Part shown: positions 14,171 through 21,956 of the stretch, one piece after another | How the letters are laid out: each line of letters begins with the position of its first letter | Numbering within the stretch: position 1 is the first letter of the stretch | Assembly (NCBI GenBank): GCA_965178525.1 | Contig: CBCXVS010000102.1 | Coordinates: 1 to 22,601 of the forward strand | Origin: CBCXVS01 sp965178525 | GTDB lineage: Bacteria; Tectomicrobia; Entotheonellia; Entotheonellales; Entotheonellaceae | Direction of reading: 5' to 3' | DNA length: 22,601 nucleotides | Notes under the pieces: model-generated | Database searches by the model: none | What the model was told of the DNA's origin: nothing | What the model saw: the letters and a program-made list of their open reading frames with translations, nothing else | Position numbers and translations under genes: made by a program

Positions 14171-16735
14171 TCAGCCGCGCAACGCCGCGGCGAGCTGCTC
14201 CGCTTCACGCTCACGCCAGGCCACGTTAACCCGCAATTTCTCGAGATGCTGCTGCAGAGTCAACTCACCCTGCGGCACTTTATGCGCCTCGAAAAACGCC
14301 TCAATTTCGGCCGCAGTATCGGGATAGGACAGCGTCTTGAACCCGTCGAGCATGCGCACAATCGCATTGTCTGGATACGACTCCAACATGGCATCCCAAC
14401 TGTCTCTGACGAAGCGCCATGCTTGCACGCCGTTGTTTCGATTCCGCATGCATTGCCCCACCAGATAGGGCGCGTCTTGCGTGCGTACCTCGCCGTTCAG
14501 CGTCATGGCCAATGTCGCCGCCATCTCGGTCTCCCCCGGAAATGACGCCAGCAAGGTCTGATAGCGGCGCTCTTCTTGCGGGGTCGAGGCGTTCTTAAAG
14601 CGATTGACGAACATCGTGTAATCCTCACGTGTCCCGGCCGAGGCGACGGCAGCTGCAACCGCAGAGGCTATATTCGGCTCGACACTGGCGCTGTCTTGCA
14701 GGTAGCTTTGATGCCGCTCACGACTTCTGGCCAACACGTCGGCATCCTGCGCGGCCACGGCCAGAGATCGGATGAGAAGACCCCGTAATTCCCGCAGGCG
14801 CGACGTGTCGCTTTCTCGCGCCTCCCATCCCAGGCGATCGAGCGCAGGCCGGTAGAGGTCGCGCAGTACCGCTTGGTAACGCTGCCGGGCTTCCCCATCG
14901 AGGAGGCGTTCCAACTGCCCCAGGCAGCCGGAGAGCACGGTCCACACATCGAGGTCCGTCTCCTCCCGAAAGCCTTTGGCAAACTCGAGGAAATCCACCG
15001 CCGACGTACTCCCGGAGATCACCGCGGCCCAGGTATCGTCAACCAAGCCGTAGCGCTCGATCGGCGCCAATTCCTGCATCATGATGGGTGTCAAATGTTG
15101 TAACAAGTGCGCATCGTACCGAACTCGGTAGAAGCCATGCCCACCGGCGTTGACCAACACCCAGTCGGCTTCCGTACCGAGATCGATATCAACGGCCGCC
15201 GACTCCAGCAACTCCCGGCGTTCCGCCACCTGCTCGCCACGTCCGTAGCGCAACACCACAGGGACCGACCACACGGTCTCATCGCCGCCTTCGAGACGTG
15301 AGAAGGAAAACCGGCTCTGGCTCACGGTCAGCTTCCCGACGTCGCGGTCCGCAACCGATATCAGAGGGTAGCCACGCTGGAAAATCCAGGAGTCCATGAC
15401 CCGGCGCGCGGGCTCGTCGGTCACATGCTCGATGGCATCCCACAGATCATTGGTCTCCGTGTTGCCGTATTGGTGCACGTCCAGGTAGTATCGGATGCCG
15501 TCCCGAAAGCGGTCTTCCCCCAGGTATTGTTCGAGCATGCGCAGGACCGCCCCACCCTTTTCGTAGGTGAGCAGATCGAACATGCCGTCGGCGTCCTGAG
15601 GCGACCGCACCGGGTATTCGATGGGGCGGGTTTTTTCCAGCGAATCGACATCGAAAGCCGCCGATCGCTCCAGGCTGAACTGCACCCAGCGCTGCCATTC
15701 CGTGTTGAAGGCGTCTGCCGCCATGGTCGCCATGAACGTGGCGAACGCTTCATTCAACCAGATGCCGTTCCACCAGCGCATGGTCACGAGGTCGCCAAAC
15801 CACATGTGGGCGATCTCGTGCGCAATCACGTCCGCTACCCGCATCAGTTCCGGCTGTGTCGCCTGGTCGCGGTCAACGAGTAGCAGCACCTCCCTGAAGG
15901 TGACGCAGCCGAGGTTTTCCATGGCGCCAAAAGCGAAGTCGGGAATGGCCACCAAGTCCAGCTTCTGGCCCGGATAGGGAATGCCATAGTACGCCGCAAA
16001 ATGCTGCAGAGAAAAGGCGCCGACGTCCAAAGCATAGTCCGTCAAGTGGCCCTTGCCGACCGGGTGGATGACCCGCAAGGGGGCGCCGTCCACATCCACT
16101 GCGTCGGTCGCCTCAAAGGGTCCGACGATGAAGGCCACGAGATACGTCGACATTTTCATGGTGTCGGCAAATTCGATCTGGCGCCGCCCATCGCCCGTGC
16201 GGGTCTCTTGCACCATCGGCGCATTGGAGACCGCGAACTGATCCTCCGGCACGATGAGGGTGACGCCGAAGACGGCCTTGAAATCCGGCTCATCAAAACA
16301 GGGAAAGGCACGGCGGGCGTCAGTGGTTTCAAACTGCGTGGTGGCGATGACGTGCTCGTTGCCATCCTCGTCCTGAAATACGGAACGGTAAAAGCCGTGC
16401 AGCTTATCGTTGAGGATGCCGTCAAATTCCAGCAGCAGCCGGTACGGCCCGGCCGGCACGGCCTGGCCGAGTCCGAGGCGGGCACGTTCTTCCTCCTCCA
16501 TGAGGCTCACATCGGTGATGGGCCTGCGGCTGCCCGCGGCGTCTTCTAGCGCGACGGAGGTGATGTCGAGTTCTGCCGCGTTGAGCCATATCGTGTCCAC
16601 CGGTTCGGTCACGTCAACTGCAATGGCGACCGTGCCGGTAAACGTGGCGCGATCCAGGTTCGGCTGCAGCGTCAAGTCGTAGTGGGAGGGCAAAACCGTT
16701 CGAGGTAGACGATACGGATCGATATGCTCTGACAT
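14171..16735 (-). CDS. M1-family zinc aminopeptidase (PepN/ERAP-like)
   Basis: This 854-aa metallopeptidase removes N-terminal residues from peptides, probably in the cytoplasm since no signal peptide is seen. Motifs in order: beta-saddle domain with RRAFPCFDEPDFKA (141-154), substrate-binding GAMENLG (270-276), zinc site HEIAHMWFGD (306-315) with the third ligand Glu329 in WLNEAF, and a long alpha-helical ERAP1-C-like C-terminal domain (about 520-840). The length is normal for the ERAP-type branch. GGAGAG precedes the ATG. It leads a minus-strand cluster with the PIG-L deacetylase (22-base gap) and the HSL esterase, a combination suggesting peptide and amide/ester catabolism. Confidence 0.93.
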   Translation of the reverse strand: MSEHIDPYRLPRTVLPSHYDLTLQPNLDRATFTGTVAIAVDVTEPVDTIWLNAAELDITSVALEDAAGSRRPITDVSLMEEEERARLGLGQAVPAGPYRLLLEFDGILNDKLHGFYRSVFQDEDGNEHVIATTQFETTDARRAFPCFDEPDFKAVFGVTLIVPEDQFAVSNAPMVQETRTGDGRRQIEFADTMKMSTYLVAFIVGPFEATDAVDVDGAPLRVIHPVGKGHLTDYALDVGAFSLQHFAAYYGIPYPGQKLDLVAIPDFAFGAMENLGCVTFREVLLLVDRDQATQPELMRVADVIAHEIAHMWFGDLVTMRWWNGIWLNEAFATFMATMAADAFNTEWQRWVQFSLERSAAFDVDSLEKTRPIEYPVRSPQDADGMFDLLTYEKGGAVLRMLEQYLGEDRFRDGIRYYLDVHQYGNTETNDLWDAIEHVTDEPARRVMDSWIFQRGYPLISVADRDVGKLTVSQSRFSFSRLEGGDETVWSVPVVLRYGRGEQVAERRELLESAAVDIDLGTEADWVLVNAGGHGFYRVRYDAHLLQHLTPIMMQELAPIERYGLVDDTWAAVISGSTSAVDFLEFAKGFREETDLDVWTVLSGCLGQLERLLDGEARQRYQAVLRDLYRPALDRLGWEARESDTSRLRELRGLLIRSLAVAAQDADVLARSRERHQSYLQDSASVEPNIASAVAAAVASAGTREDYTMFVNRFKNASTPQEERRYQTLLASFPGETEMAATLAMTLNGEVRTQDAPYLVGQCMRNRNNGVQAWRFVRDSWDAMLESYPDNAIVRMLDGFKTLSYPDTAAEIEAFFEAHKVPQGELTLQQHLEKLRVNVAWREREAEQLAAALRG

Positions 16736-16797
16736 ATGGCTCTCCAGTCCGTTCCTGTAGGGTTGACGTTACACCTGATGCGCATGTCATGGTGGAC

Positions 16798-16817
16798 CAT
16801 TCCGAATCCCGCATTCG
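16798..16817. repeat. ATTCCG-type repeat upstream of the M1 peptidase
   Basis: CATTCCGAATCCCGCATTCG resembles the ATTCCGC units at 5034-5054. It lies about 65 bases before the peptidase start (minus strand). Confidence 0.35.
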
Positions 16818-16901
16818 ACGGCATGTCACACGCATTGTAACAGACTTGGCTGCCGATGTATCCTCATATACGCCACGAATGAAGCGCCCCGTGCCCATTC
16901 C

Positions 16902-16961
16902 GATACCAGGCAGAGCCATTTAGTTCTCTGCTGGAAAACTAAATGGCCCTGGGATACCAGG
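16902..16961. repeat. Inverted repeat (14 bp arms) bracketed by 9-bp direct repeats
   Basis: Positions 16912-16925 and 16937-16950 pair with one mismatch, including a perfect 11-bp core GCCATTTAGTT/AACTAAATGGC and an 11-base loop. GATACCAGG occurs at 16902-16910 and 16953-16961, on either side. This resembles a small hairpin mobile unit with target duplication, or a regulatory stem. Confidence 0.5.
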
Positions 16962-17414
16962 TCTGCGAGCTACCCGGGAGCCAGGGAGGTCACTATGACA
17001 TGCACCACGCAACTGGCCCACAGGCTTTCCCGGTGGAGAGGCTCGAAGCCCGCTTGAACCAGGATTCGACCCCGTCTTCACGACCGCCCTCATCGGATTC
17101 ATCCGACAAGAAGCCTCGCCGCCGGACGAGCTCCTCAACCCAGGTGCTGGTCGATGCCGTCAGCAGCTTTTTCCACGGGCGCCAGCCCCATCTCGCCTGG
17201 CTCCAGTAGCGTTCAAACACAACTCTCAATTTGACCCTGTGATCACGTGCCTGGAGCCCGCTTTGTAATCAATGCATGAGGATGTAGAGAAGGAAGTTTT
17301 ATTATCATTGATGAAGACAACTTATTGTTCCACCAGTGATATTGATATTTATCTTAAATATTTAGAATATAAATTTAATATGTCTATAAATCGTTATTTG
17401 ATTTTAAGTCAATA

Positions 17415-17454
17415 CATGTATAAAATTATAATTGCATGTATAAAATTATAATTG
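17415..17454. repeat. Perfect 20-bp tandem duplication
   Basis: CATGTATAAAATTATAATTG occurs twice head to tail (17415-17434 and 17435-17454) in AT-rich DNA 45 bases before the N-run. It could be real or an assembly artefact near a contig end. Confidence 0.7.
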
Positions 17455-17498
17455 TCTGTTATCCTGGTTTCTCAGAGAATGTGAATATGTTTGAGATG

Positions 17499-17508
17499 NN
17501 NNNNNNNN
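17499..17508. other. Scaffold gap (10 Ns)
   Basis: Ten undetermined bases join two contigs. True spacing and even adjacency across this point are not proven by the sequence. Confidence 0.97.
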
Positions 17509-17589
17509 AAAAATACCACGTTTAACTAGGGGAATTGAAGGAAATCTGTGTTTCCAAACACTACAAAACTAACTAATAGGAGCGTCATT

Positions 17590-19239
17590 GTGGAACTAAA
17601 ACTAAACAACAAAAAACCCAACATCATCATCTTCACGACGGATCAACAAAGGGAAATCAGGGACTTCCCGCCGGAATGGGTAGCGGAAAACCTCAAATCA
17701 CTCGTCCGCTTACAACGAAACGGCATGACCTACCGCCATAACTACATTAACACCGCCCCATGCTGGGCCAACCGTGGTGTGATGATGTCCGGGGTCTACC
17801 CCTTGGTCAGTCAGGTTCTGGAAGTGGGTGACACCTTGCCCCCATCGCTTGCCAGTTTTCCCAAAATATTAAAAAAAGCAGGCTATCGCCGGATCTACAA
17901 AGGCAAATGGCATTTGACTGGAAAGTTCGATCACTTTTCAACCGGGCGGGCTTCGGTGACTGATGGGAAGACGAAGCCCAGGGTGATAGAAGAAGACAAA
18001 GAGATGGAGGCGCTTTATGGCTTCAGCGGCTGGACGTCGCCCGATGCCGGTACTTCATTGGTCGACACGCCCAACCCCAACGCCGTTGCCACTCTGGGCG
18101 GTGGCAAGGGTAACAACGACAATCGGGTGGTCCACGGGAAAGACTTTTTGGCCCCGGAATATCAGGAAAGCGCGGTAGACTTTATCAAAAACCATGCGGA
18201 TAGCGACGAACCCTACTGTCTGGTTGTCTCCCTGGTCAATCCCCACGACATCTCCGTTTATCCGGGTGACCTCGAGGCCTATGGGTATTGCCTGGACGCG
18301 ATCAAGGATTACAAAGGGTTTCAGTTACCGGTTTCCTATCACGAGGACAATTTAAGCACCAAACCGCATGCCCAGCTCAATTTGCTGAACGGTTTTGGCT
18401 CCGGCCCGATGGATGAAGAAACGGCTCTGAACTATCTGAAGTTCTACGCTTATCTGCAAACCCTGCCAGACAAATTGATAGGTGACGTATTGGATGCCAT
18501 GACGCCACAACAGTTGGAAGAGACGATCATCATCCGCACCGCCGATCATGGGGAAATGGGGGCGGCCCATGGCGGGTTGAGGGAAAAAGCCAATACGTTT
18601 TATCAAGAGACCGTTAACATTCCCCTCATTATCAGCAACCCGATTCTTTTTCCGGAACCCAAGACCTGTGACCAACTGGTCGGACAGATTGACTTGGTGC
18701 CAACCATCGCGGACTTGGTCGGCTTGGACGCCCAGGCGATTCAAGAGGAGTTTTTGTTACAAGGTACAAGTTTTGCCCAGACGCTGGTCGATCCCGACGC
18801 CTACACGAATGACGACCTCATCTTTTTGTATTATTCGGGCGCCAATTTCACAACTGTCCATCCATCAGGGGCGGCCAATGTGATATGCGGTTATCTGAAT
18901 AAGCGATGGAAATACGCGGTTTATTTCGCACCGCAAGGTGGTTCACCCAAAGGGGAGCACTATGCGGGGGTCATCAGCGGCAATACATTTCCTGTAAATG
19001 GGGGAGGTGAGTCAACCAGTATTTTCACGTCCAATTGGTACCCGGTCGTGATGCTGGATTCGGTGCAATATGAGCTGTATGACAGGGAACATGACCCCCA
19101 CGAGCTAAACAACCTGTTGTACGGGGAAACCATTCCTGCTGAGATAAAGAAGGTACACAAGACCTTACATCATCAACTTACGCAAAAGATGATGGAGAAC
19201 AATTCCTTGCCTATCGGTTGGCGGGATATTGTGGTGTAG
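17590..19239 (+). CDS. Sulfatase, alkaline-phosphatase superfamily (C-x-A-x-R type)
   Basis: This 549-aa enzyme would hydrolyse a sulfate ester (or related phosphonate/phosphate ester). The N-terminal strand PNIIIFTTDQQR supplies metal ligands (Asp18 and Gln19). The formylglycine site is Cys58 in PCWANRG followed by MMSGVYP, giving C-W-A-N-R instead of the common C-x-P-x-R. GKWHLTG (Lys/His) and TADHGEMGAAHG (Asp319/His320) complete the active site. GTG 17590 is chosen because AGGAG lies 7 bases upstream; GTG 17548 (also with a weak purine tract) would add 14 residues. There is no obvious signal peptide, so it is probably cytoplasmic, like choline-sulfatase or phosphonate-monoester-hydrolase relatives. 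Codon usage is visibly less GC-rich than that of its neighbours and it follows a scaffold gap, suggesting horizontal transfer or a different contig. No maturase is adjacent. Confidence 0.88.
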   Translation: MELKLNNKKPNIIIFTTDQQREIRDFPPEWVAENLKSLVRLQRNGMTYRHNYINTAPCWANRGVMMSGVYPLVSQVLEVGDTLPPSLASFPKILKKAGYRRIYKGKWHLTGKFDHFSTGRASVTDGKTKPRVIEEDKEMEALYGFSGWTSPDAGTSLVDTPNPNAVATLGGGKGNNDNRVVHGKDFLAPEYQESAVDFIKNHADSDEPYCLVVSLVNPHDISVYPGDLEAYGYCLDAIKDYKGFQLPVSYHEDNLSTKPHAQLNLLNGFGSGPMDEETALNYLKFYAYLQTLPDKLIGDVLDAMTPQQLEETIIIRTADHGEMGAAHGGLREKANTFYQETVNIPLIISNPILFPEPKTCDQLVGQIDLVPTIADLVGLDAQAIQEEFLLQGTSFAQTLVDPDAYTNDDLIFLYYSGANFTTVHPSGAANVICGYLNKRWKYAVYFAPQGGSPKGEHYAGVISGNTFPVNGGGESTSIFTSNWYPVVMLDSVQYELYDREHDPHELNNLLYGETIPAEIKKVHKTLHHQLTQKMMENNSLPIGWRDIVV

Positions 19240-19279
19240 GCAGGTTCTCAGTCATCTACTTCCGGTGCGTGGTCGCAGT

Positions 19280-19319
19280 CGGTTCAACTGGATTAGCCTG
19301 GCAAGAATCAGTTGAACCG
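19280..19319. terminator. Inverted repeat after the sulfatase gene, possible terminator
   Basis: CGGTTCAACTG (19280-19290) and CAGTTGAACCG (19309-19319) are exact inverses, and the stem extends by ATT/AAT with one bulged G. A second small hairpin, CAAGG/CCTTG, follows. There is no T-run. It lies 40 bases after the sulfatase stop between convergent genes, so a terminator or mRNA-end role is plausible. Confidence 0.4.
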
Positions 19320-19437
19320 CAACAAGGGTTTCAACCTTGCCACGTCCGTTCTCATGAATCCTTAGGGAGAGTGGTTCGTGGCTAGTTGATGGCCGGCAAC
19401 GCCTAACCAACCCCTAACCACTTCTAAGGCACGACGT

Positions 19438-20382
19438 TTACGACACCCGCCGATACTTCGAGATGCTGCGCAGTTCCTGCGGCGGCGTCATGTGCCGCCC
19501 GCGAATCGTGTACGACACCTCCGCCACATAGATGTCGCCGTGCGAATCCACCGCAATCCCATGGGGCGCGATGAACTGCCCCGCTCCTTCCCCCTCTTCC
19601 GCCGCTCCGAACCGGCACACCATCTTGCCGTCCAGATCATAAATCGACACCCGGTGCCCCAGACCCGGCGCGTCATCCACCCCGCCCATGCCGTTGAGTT
19701 CCCCCACATAGATGTGGTCTTGCCACAGCACCATGGCATCGGGTCGGTGGATATTGTTCCACATCGTGATGAACGTCCCGGCGGGATCGAAGAGCTGGAT
19801 GCGGTGACACTCCCGGTCCACCACATACACCCGGTCGTTGGCATCGACGGCGATATTGTGCGGCCGGATGAATTGCCCCGCGTCAATGCCCGGACTGCCC
19901 CAGGAGAATTTGTAGTCGCCCGACCCGGTGTAGACATGGATGCGGGAGTTGCCGTAGCCGTCGGAGACGTAGATGTCGCCATTGCTCGGCATGATGGCCG
20001 CCGATGTCGGCCGGTTGAACGGCTCGCCGCCCCAGCGGGTCGACGGGTCGTTGCGCTTGCCGATCTCCATCAACTGGGCGCCCGCGGCGCTGAACTTCTG
20101 AATGGTATGGATGCCGTCGTCGGCCACCAAGAGCGAATTATCGTGGGCGATGTAGAGGCCGTGGGTGCGGTCGCTAAACAACCCTTCGCCAAAGGAGCGC
20201 TGGTAATGGCCATCGCGGTCGAAGACCATCAGGGGGTGTTCGCCCCGGGTCAGGACGTAGACATTGTCCTGGGCATCGACGGCGACGCCGGGGCATTCTT
20301 GAAAGTTGATCCCGGCGGGCAGCTTGGCCCAGCCCTCGACATACTCATAGCGAAAATCGCCGACACCGTAGACTTCGCGCAT
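19438..20382 (-). CDS. NHL-repeat six-bladed beta-propeller protein
   Basis: This 314-aa protein has repeated NHL blades of the form P-x-G-[IV]-A-V-D with NVYVLTR, DIYVSDGYGNSRIHVY, RVYVVDRECHRIQLF and DIYVAEVSYT. It resembles the bacterial branch related to the lyase domain of peptidyl-alpha-hydroxyglycine amidating enzymes. ATG 20382 is chosen because GGGAGG lies 6 bases before it; a further upstream frame (to 20460) lacks propeller sequence. There is no signal peptide or membrane helix, so it is probably cytoplasmic. Such proteins can be lyases, ligand-binding scaffolds or sensors; none can be chosen here. The C-terminus YTIRGRHMTPPQELRSISKY is shared by a common NHL subgroup of uncultured bacteria (from memory). 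It converges with the sulfatase. Confidence 0.85.
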   Translation of the reverse strand: MREVYGVGDFRYEYVEGWAKLPAGINFQECPGVAVDAQDNVYVLTRGEHPLMVFDRDGHYQRSFGEGLFSDRTHGLYIAHDNSLLVADDGIHTIQKFSAAGAQLMEIGKRNDPSTRWGGEPFNRPTSAAIMPSNGDIYVSDGYGNSRIHVYTGSGDYKFSWGSPGIDAGQFIRPHNIAVDANDRVYVVDRECHRIQLFDPAGTFITMWNNIHRPDAMVLWQDHIYVGELNGMGGVDDAPGLGHRVSIYDLDGKMVCRFGAAEEGEGAGQFIAPHGIAVDSHGDIYVAEVSYTIRGRHMTPPQELRSISKYRRVS

Positions 20383-20478
20383 GATTTGCCTCCCTTCATA
20401 ACGAGTCCGGATCTCAAATCGTCTCGTCTCTATATTAGGCGCAACTCGCGTCCGGGTCAATCAGAGCTACGGATAGAC

Positions 20479-20619
20479 ATGATCTGGGAAACGGCGCAAC
20501 TCATGGACCACGACACACGTCTTGCATCCCTGTTATGTCGCATGACCTGGCGCGAGAAAATCGGTCAAATGCGGCAGGCCGCTGGGATTCACGATGGCCA
20601 TGAGGCGAGCATGGGGTAA
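20479..20619 (+). pseudogene. Glycoside hydrolase family 3 N-terminal fragment
   Basis: ATG 20479 to TAA 20617-20619 encodes 46 aa. RLASLLCRMTWREKIGQMRQ matches the first helix of GH3 beta-glucosidases (the R-[IV]-x-x-L-L-x-x-M-T-x-x-E-K-I-G-Q-M pattern). A full GH3 protein is over 500 aa, so only the start remains. The frame ends 68 bases before the IS element, and no GH3 sequence is recognisable on the far side. The gene was therefore lost by deletion or rearrangement, not by a simple insertion. Confidence 0.6.
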
Positions 20620-20623
20620 CGGA

Positions 20624-20640
20624 CTTCCGCCGGCCTGTAC
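20624..20640 (+). repeat. 17-bp word CTTCCGCCGGCCTGTAC, copy 1 (copy 2 at 21896-21912)
   Basis: This is an exact 17-base match, in the same orientation, to 21896-21912. The two copies flank the IS element 1.27 kb apart. Copy 1 is followed by the palindrome CTCAGTACTGAG (20640-20651). Confidence 0.7.
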
Positions 20641-20687
20641 TCAGTACTGAGGCAAAATTAAATTTATATCTCTCCTCTGGAGAAATA

Positions 20688-21692
20688 GGGTTGTTCCCCA
20701 ATAGTTAATGAGGTAGGCTATCCTCCCCCAAACGATGGAGGGAGCCCAGCCAGGTCATTGGTTATCCGAGATGATCGGCAGATGAAAGCCTTAACCGGTG
20801 TGTCTCAGACGCAATTTGACTTCTTGCTGCCCGCCTTCAGCCACGTCTATCAACAGGCTCAGCAAAAACGCTATGAGGAGGGTGTCCAAGCTGGCAAACG
20901 CAGCCGAAAGCCGGGTGCAGGTATCAAAGGCAAATTACCCACTCTGTCAGACAAACTCCTGTTCGTTCTATATTATTACAAGACGTATCCGACGTTTGAT
21001 GTTCTTGGTGCACAATTTGGTATGGTACGTTCGAAAGCGAATGAAAATCTCCATAAGCTCTCTCCCATCCTGTATGACACGTTAGTGCAGTTAGACCTCA
21101 TGCCTTATCGAGAGTTGAAGACCCCAGAGTCGTTGAGGGAGGCGTTGTCAGGTGTGGATCAACTGATTATTGATGCGACTGAAAGAAGCTATCGCCGGTC
21201 ACAAGATGAGACGACCCAACGTGAACACTATAGTGGTAAAAAAAAGCCATACGCTGAAAAATACAGTGATGTCGATGCCGGATAAATGGATCGTCTTTCT
21301 GGGCCGTACGTTTAGTGGTCACAACCATGATTACAGCATGTTAAAACAAGAGTTCCCACCGGACTTAGACCGGTTTAGTGACGTAGAAGTTTGGGTGCAC
21401 CTGGGTTATCAGGGGATTCAGTCGGACTACAAAGGCGAAATGCTTGAGATTCCACACAAGAAACCCCGGAAGAGCAAGACGAATCCGACTCCAGAATTGA
21501 CGGCGGAGCAGCAGGCGGCGAATTATGCCGTGAGTCAAGTTCGCATCTTGATCGAACATGCCATCGGCGGTATGAAGCGTTTCAACATTTTGGTGCAGCG
21601 TTTCCGCAACCGCAAAGATCACTTTGAGGATGATTCGGTGGGCATCTGGGCTGGGCTAGGGAACCTGATCTTATGCTATTGAGGAACAACTC
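20688..21692 (+). mobile_element. IS5-family insertion sequence, about 1005 bp, degenerate copy
   Basis: The terminal inverted repeats are GGGTTGTTCCCCAATAG (20688-20704) and CTATTGAGGAACAACTC (21676-21692), with 15 of 17 positions pairing. The dinucleotide TA abuts both ends (20686-20687 and 21693-21694), consistent with a TA target duplication as in some IS5 subgroups. The right repeat overlaps the transposase stop. The transposase frame is broken and one catalytic residue is replaced, so this copy is probably immobile. Confidence 0.85.
20758..21682 (+). CDS. IS5-family DDE transposase in two frames (frameshift at A8 run)
   Basis: The first frame starts at TTG 20758 (or ATG 20782) and encodes an HTH_Tnp_4-like N-terminal region (LTGVSQTQFDFLLPAF, LLFVLYYYKTYPTFDVLGAQ) and the first catalytic Asp in LIIDATER. 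It runs out of frame after HYSGKKK at AAAAAAAA (21238-21245). The second frame (+1) then continues as SHTLKNTVMS, FSGHNHDYSML, VWVHLGYQGIQSDY, IPHKKPRKSK, and IEHAIGGMKRFNILVQRFRN with the final Glu. Removing one A restores SGKKSHTLKN, the family sequence. The second catalytic Asp, expected in W-[VL]-D-L-G-[YF]-Q-G, is His (21398-21400). The shift may be programmed slippage, but the missing Asp argues for a dead enzyme. Confidence 0.85.
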
Positions 21693-21695
21693 TAG

Positions 21696-21942
21696 TGACG
21701 CCGGGCGAAAATTGCTCGATGTCGCGCCGGATCAGATGGAGTATAGGAATTCCGAACGGCATTTTCACGCGCCGTCTGCACCCCGCGCCGGCATGGGGTG
21801 AGCCGGTGGCGTCGGCGTGGAGCCGTGTGCCGTGCGGCCCAGGGGAAAGCGCTAGCGCAAGGCGCTGGACCTTCAGAACGCCCAGCCTCCCCCGTCTTCC
21901 GCCGGCCTGTACGAGGCTATGAACCGGGATCGCCTTGAATGA
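21696..21942. other. Unassigned stretch between the IS element and the MBOAT gene
   Basis: No protein family is recognised in any frame. It holds the second 17-bp word (21896-21912) and a GCGC-rich hairpin near AGCGCTAGCGCAAGGCGCT (21849-21867). It might be the remains of the sequence originally downstream of the GH3 fragment. Confidence 0.4.
21896..21912 (+). repeat. 17-bp word CTTCCGCCGGCCTGTAC, copy 2
   Basis: Exact match to 20624-20640, about 45 bases before the MBOAT start. Confidence 0.7.
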
Positions 21943-21956
21943 AGGAGGCTCAGGAG

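Larger units (their letters stand above)
16736..17498. other. Long intergenic region: GC-rich part with hairpin, then AT-rich part up to the scaffold gap
   Basis: No gene is supported here. From 16943 to 17229 open frames exist on both strands (for example minus-strand 16993-17229), but none looks like a known protein and their composition is typical of shadow frames. From about 17230 onward the DNA becomes strongly AT-rich and contains a perfect 20-bp tandem duplication. Between 16798 and 16961 there is a repeat word and an inverted repeat. Confidence 0.5.

Noticed and set aside
12340..14229. Plus-strand frames over the esterase and PIG-L genes
   Set aside because: The catalytic motifs are on the minus strand. 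The plus frames are antisense shadows of a GC-rich gene.
16993..17229. Minus-strand 78-aa open frame and overlapping + frame at 16943-17209
   Set aside because: Both strands are open over the same DNA, neither has a ribosome site or a familiar motif, and the residue composition is that of shadow frames.
21695..21922. 75-aa frame after the IS element
   Set aside because: Pro/Arg/Ser-rich composition without any domain pattern. It looks like non-coding GC-rich DNA.
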